From: Symbiodinium natans
Lineage: Eukaryota > Sar > Dinophyceae > Suessiales > Symbiodiniaceae
NCBI GenBank assembly: GCA_905221605.1
Contig: CAJNDS010001347.1
Location: forward strand, 532,501-594,500
Length of the DNA: 62,000 nucleotides
Direction: 5' to 3'
Below, in pieces: positions 59,945-62,000 of the stretch (position 1 is the first letter of the stretch; the number at the start of each line of letters is the position of its first letter). A program made the translations under genes and the position numbers. The notes under the pieces were generated by a model, which was not told the DNA's origin, ran no database searches, and saw only the letters and a program-made list of their open reading frames with translations.

Positions 59945-62000
59945 CTGGGAGCGCGTTTAGGGTCCGCAATGGCTAACACCGGCTCACCATGTGCACTCCA
60001 TGTGCACTCCAAGCATGAAAAGCCAGCCCTGCCTGCTGAAGAATCATGCTTGGAGAATTGTTTCGCACAGCACATGCACAGCCATGCCAAGACTCTTAAG
60101 ACCAGCTCTGAGATCCTGGCGGGCTCTGGAACGTGGAAGTGCCAGCTGGCTGCAAAGGGCCGCTCAGCCTGCTGCAGGCGTTCCGTTTCCATGGAGAAGC
60201 CCTTGCTCCAAGCAGCACTTGAAAAACATATAAATGTAAGGGACACGTGAGGGCCGTGAGGGCTTCTTGTACATGCCCAAATGCGATCGGATGCCTACGA
60301 GCTTGCACTGCAACCTCAATAATTTATGCCCCTGGACAACGAATCGCACCAACACCAGTAGCAGATATCATGATATCAACTGATGCAACCTAACAATCCC
60401 AATACACAATCCAAGAATCATCCCCATCCAGTCACGAAAGAACCCCTCCAGTCAGCTTCATAGGTTTGGGAATCGGGAGGATATGTCGGGTGTGACTGAA
60501 ACATGCAGCAACTGTACTTCCTCTGTGCGCACACAGGACAGGCGTGAAAAAGCCGCCGTTGCATATTGCTCTGAACGATGAACACAAATTGCTTAGTCGC
60601 GGACAGGCGCTGGGGCTCCTTCAGGAGTTCCCTGCCTTGGCTACTAGACTTTTGACGCTACACGTCTGGTTCTAACGGCTTGGGATTGGATGGCGTTCGA
60701 CGCTCACGCTCGCATGGGCAGGCAAGGCCTTGTCTCTTCGGTTTGCTCTGGGCGGATACTCCGTTTCACATTCAGATCCTGACATTACTTGCACAAGGGC
60801 CACGAAATCAGGAATGCTCGCGTTGGGACCCCTTCTGGTCGCCTGGCTTTAGATTTGAACTTAGTTCACTCTGAGACTTGCGGGCCGGTTGTGGCGAGGC
60901 TGTGCAGCAAGTGGGCCTGCAAAACACATCAACTCGTTTGTCCCCCCAAATCTAGTCGGGGTACCCAGCTTCTCGACTTCCTGGCTCTGGGGAAGGCCCA
61001 GCCTCCGGCTCAGATGCATCAATCCACACATATGATCACTAGTGAGTAGAGCTGCTCAAGAGAGTCCTATTTCGGGATCTCATGAGGACGCGGCCGCTGT
61101 TGAACAGTCGTCAAAGCATTGCAATACCAGTCGCGAGGCTTCGACACGCGCCATTCGTACTGCTGCGCTCCCCAGTCTGAGGAAGCAGCGCGCCGGCGAT
61201 GGCATCTGTTTGCTCCACGAAGGGCAGGCGCCTTGAAGCCATGAACGCTTCGTGAAGCACAGGCCGTGCACCGTTCAGTCTGACGATGCTCCCCTAGTTT
61301 GCCTTTTCCGGGATGTTACTGTTTTCGGATGCATAGCCCATAAAACCTTGTTGCACAAGCAAATTAGCCTTAACAAAGTGAGCTTTTTTTGGTGCGAAAA
61401 GTGCGATCTAGCCGAATCTAGCAATGAAAGACATCCCAGCCACGCAGTCCCGTAACGTCCGTAACAAAACAGCTCTGTTTTGATACTCTCAAAGAAACAG
61501 CATGAGCTGTCCGATCAGCACACAGCACACAGCAAAATGGCGGTGTCTTCAAATGCTGACCGCTAAGAAAAAGGATACCCTGTGGAGTTCTCTGCAGGAT
61601 TAGCGTGATTCTCTGCCCTCGGTGGATTGAGGTTCAGGGTTCAACCTTTAGGGGAAAGCTTGCCACGGCAGAAGGGGTGGGCAGTCCGAGCGTGTTCACG
61701 CGTGATCTTTGGCCCTTTTGCGGGACTGTCTGGACTCGGGGTATGCGCTCAGGGATACTCTGCAATTTTCACGGCATTTCCGTTGGTCTGGACTGCAGGG
61801 AATGCTTTGCAGGATTCCGTGGGCCGCCACAGGAAAGCCAGACCCATCCAACATGAAAGGAGACAAGGCAGCCCATGCTGGAGGGAGACGAAGGGAGACA
61901 AGCGGAGACACGAGCCACGGGAAACCCGGCGGACCCATCCCACATGGGAGAGCCACAAACCCGGCAGACTAACACGCAGGTGCATGAAACCAAAACACCC
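59945..62000. other. Upstream of the methyltransferase exons
   Basis: The missing N-terminal exons should lie here on the minus strand, but I could not identify them. Near 61850-61930 a GGGAGACAAG/GGAGACACG motif recurs that resembles the GAGACAAA motif in NiSOD intron 5. Otherwise nothing is supported. Confidence 0.4.

Overview
This is a 62 kb eukaryotic nuclear window, most likely from a dinoflagellate (Symbiodiniaceae-like). The evidence is in the sequence. Genes are built from very short exons. Introns open mostly with GC, sometimes GA, and end AG before a G. Every gene I could support is read from the minus strand, as in dinoflagellate one-way gene arrays. Two reconstructed genes (a ubiquitin-nickel superoxide dismutase fusion and a plastid-type methyltransferase) fit a photosynthetic protist. 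No DinoSL relict was found, so the species is open. There is one 100-base assembly gap (37342-37441).

Layout from the right end, in transcription order. At 59.94-56.57 kb lies a plastid-type SAM methyltransferase (14 exons found; its N-terminus is missing from my model). Weak coiled-coil-like exons follow at 55.1-53.9 kb. Gene X, an unrecognised family, begins at 53.66 kb and its conserved exons run to 52.64 kb. Ubiquitin-NiSOD (12 exons, 208 residues) spans 52405-29092. Gene X exons resume at 28.80 kb, only about 0.3 kb beyond the NiSOD stop. A paralogue of gene X at 7.62-6.70 kb has exons of identical length (89 and 56 nt) but only a 282-nt intron where the other copy has 23.8 kb. NiSOD therefore looks like a complete gene nested, on the same strand, inside an intron of gene X.

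Intron 9 of NiSOD is 19,177 nt and holds most of the repeats: GAATTAATT arrays that reverse polarity, eight tandem palindromes with alternating spacers, 31-bp and about 57-bp satellites, a duplicated pyrimidine-rich 3.25-kb unit spanning the gap, several minisatellites, and a nearly intact LINE with one frameshift. A 440-bp element in this intron has a second copy at 5.1-5.5 kb.

Left of 28 kb: a 690-bp TTCCC tract (26.8-27.5 kb), a long single-exon GT8 glycosyltransferase with a CxxC/CxxC module (19.85-21.5 kb), exons of a membrane protein (16.9-18.4 kb), two weaker exon clusters (15.6-16.6 and 12.2-13.2 kb), the gene X paralogue, and a multi-exon unknown gene (0.4-3.5 kb) with a transposon-like feel. 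Large stretches between these show nothing I can support.

All exon joins were made by eye and checked for reading frame. Family names rest on motif recognition, not database searches.
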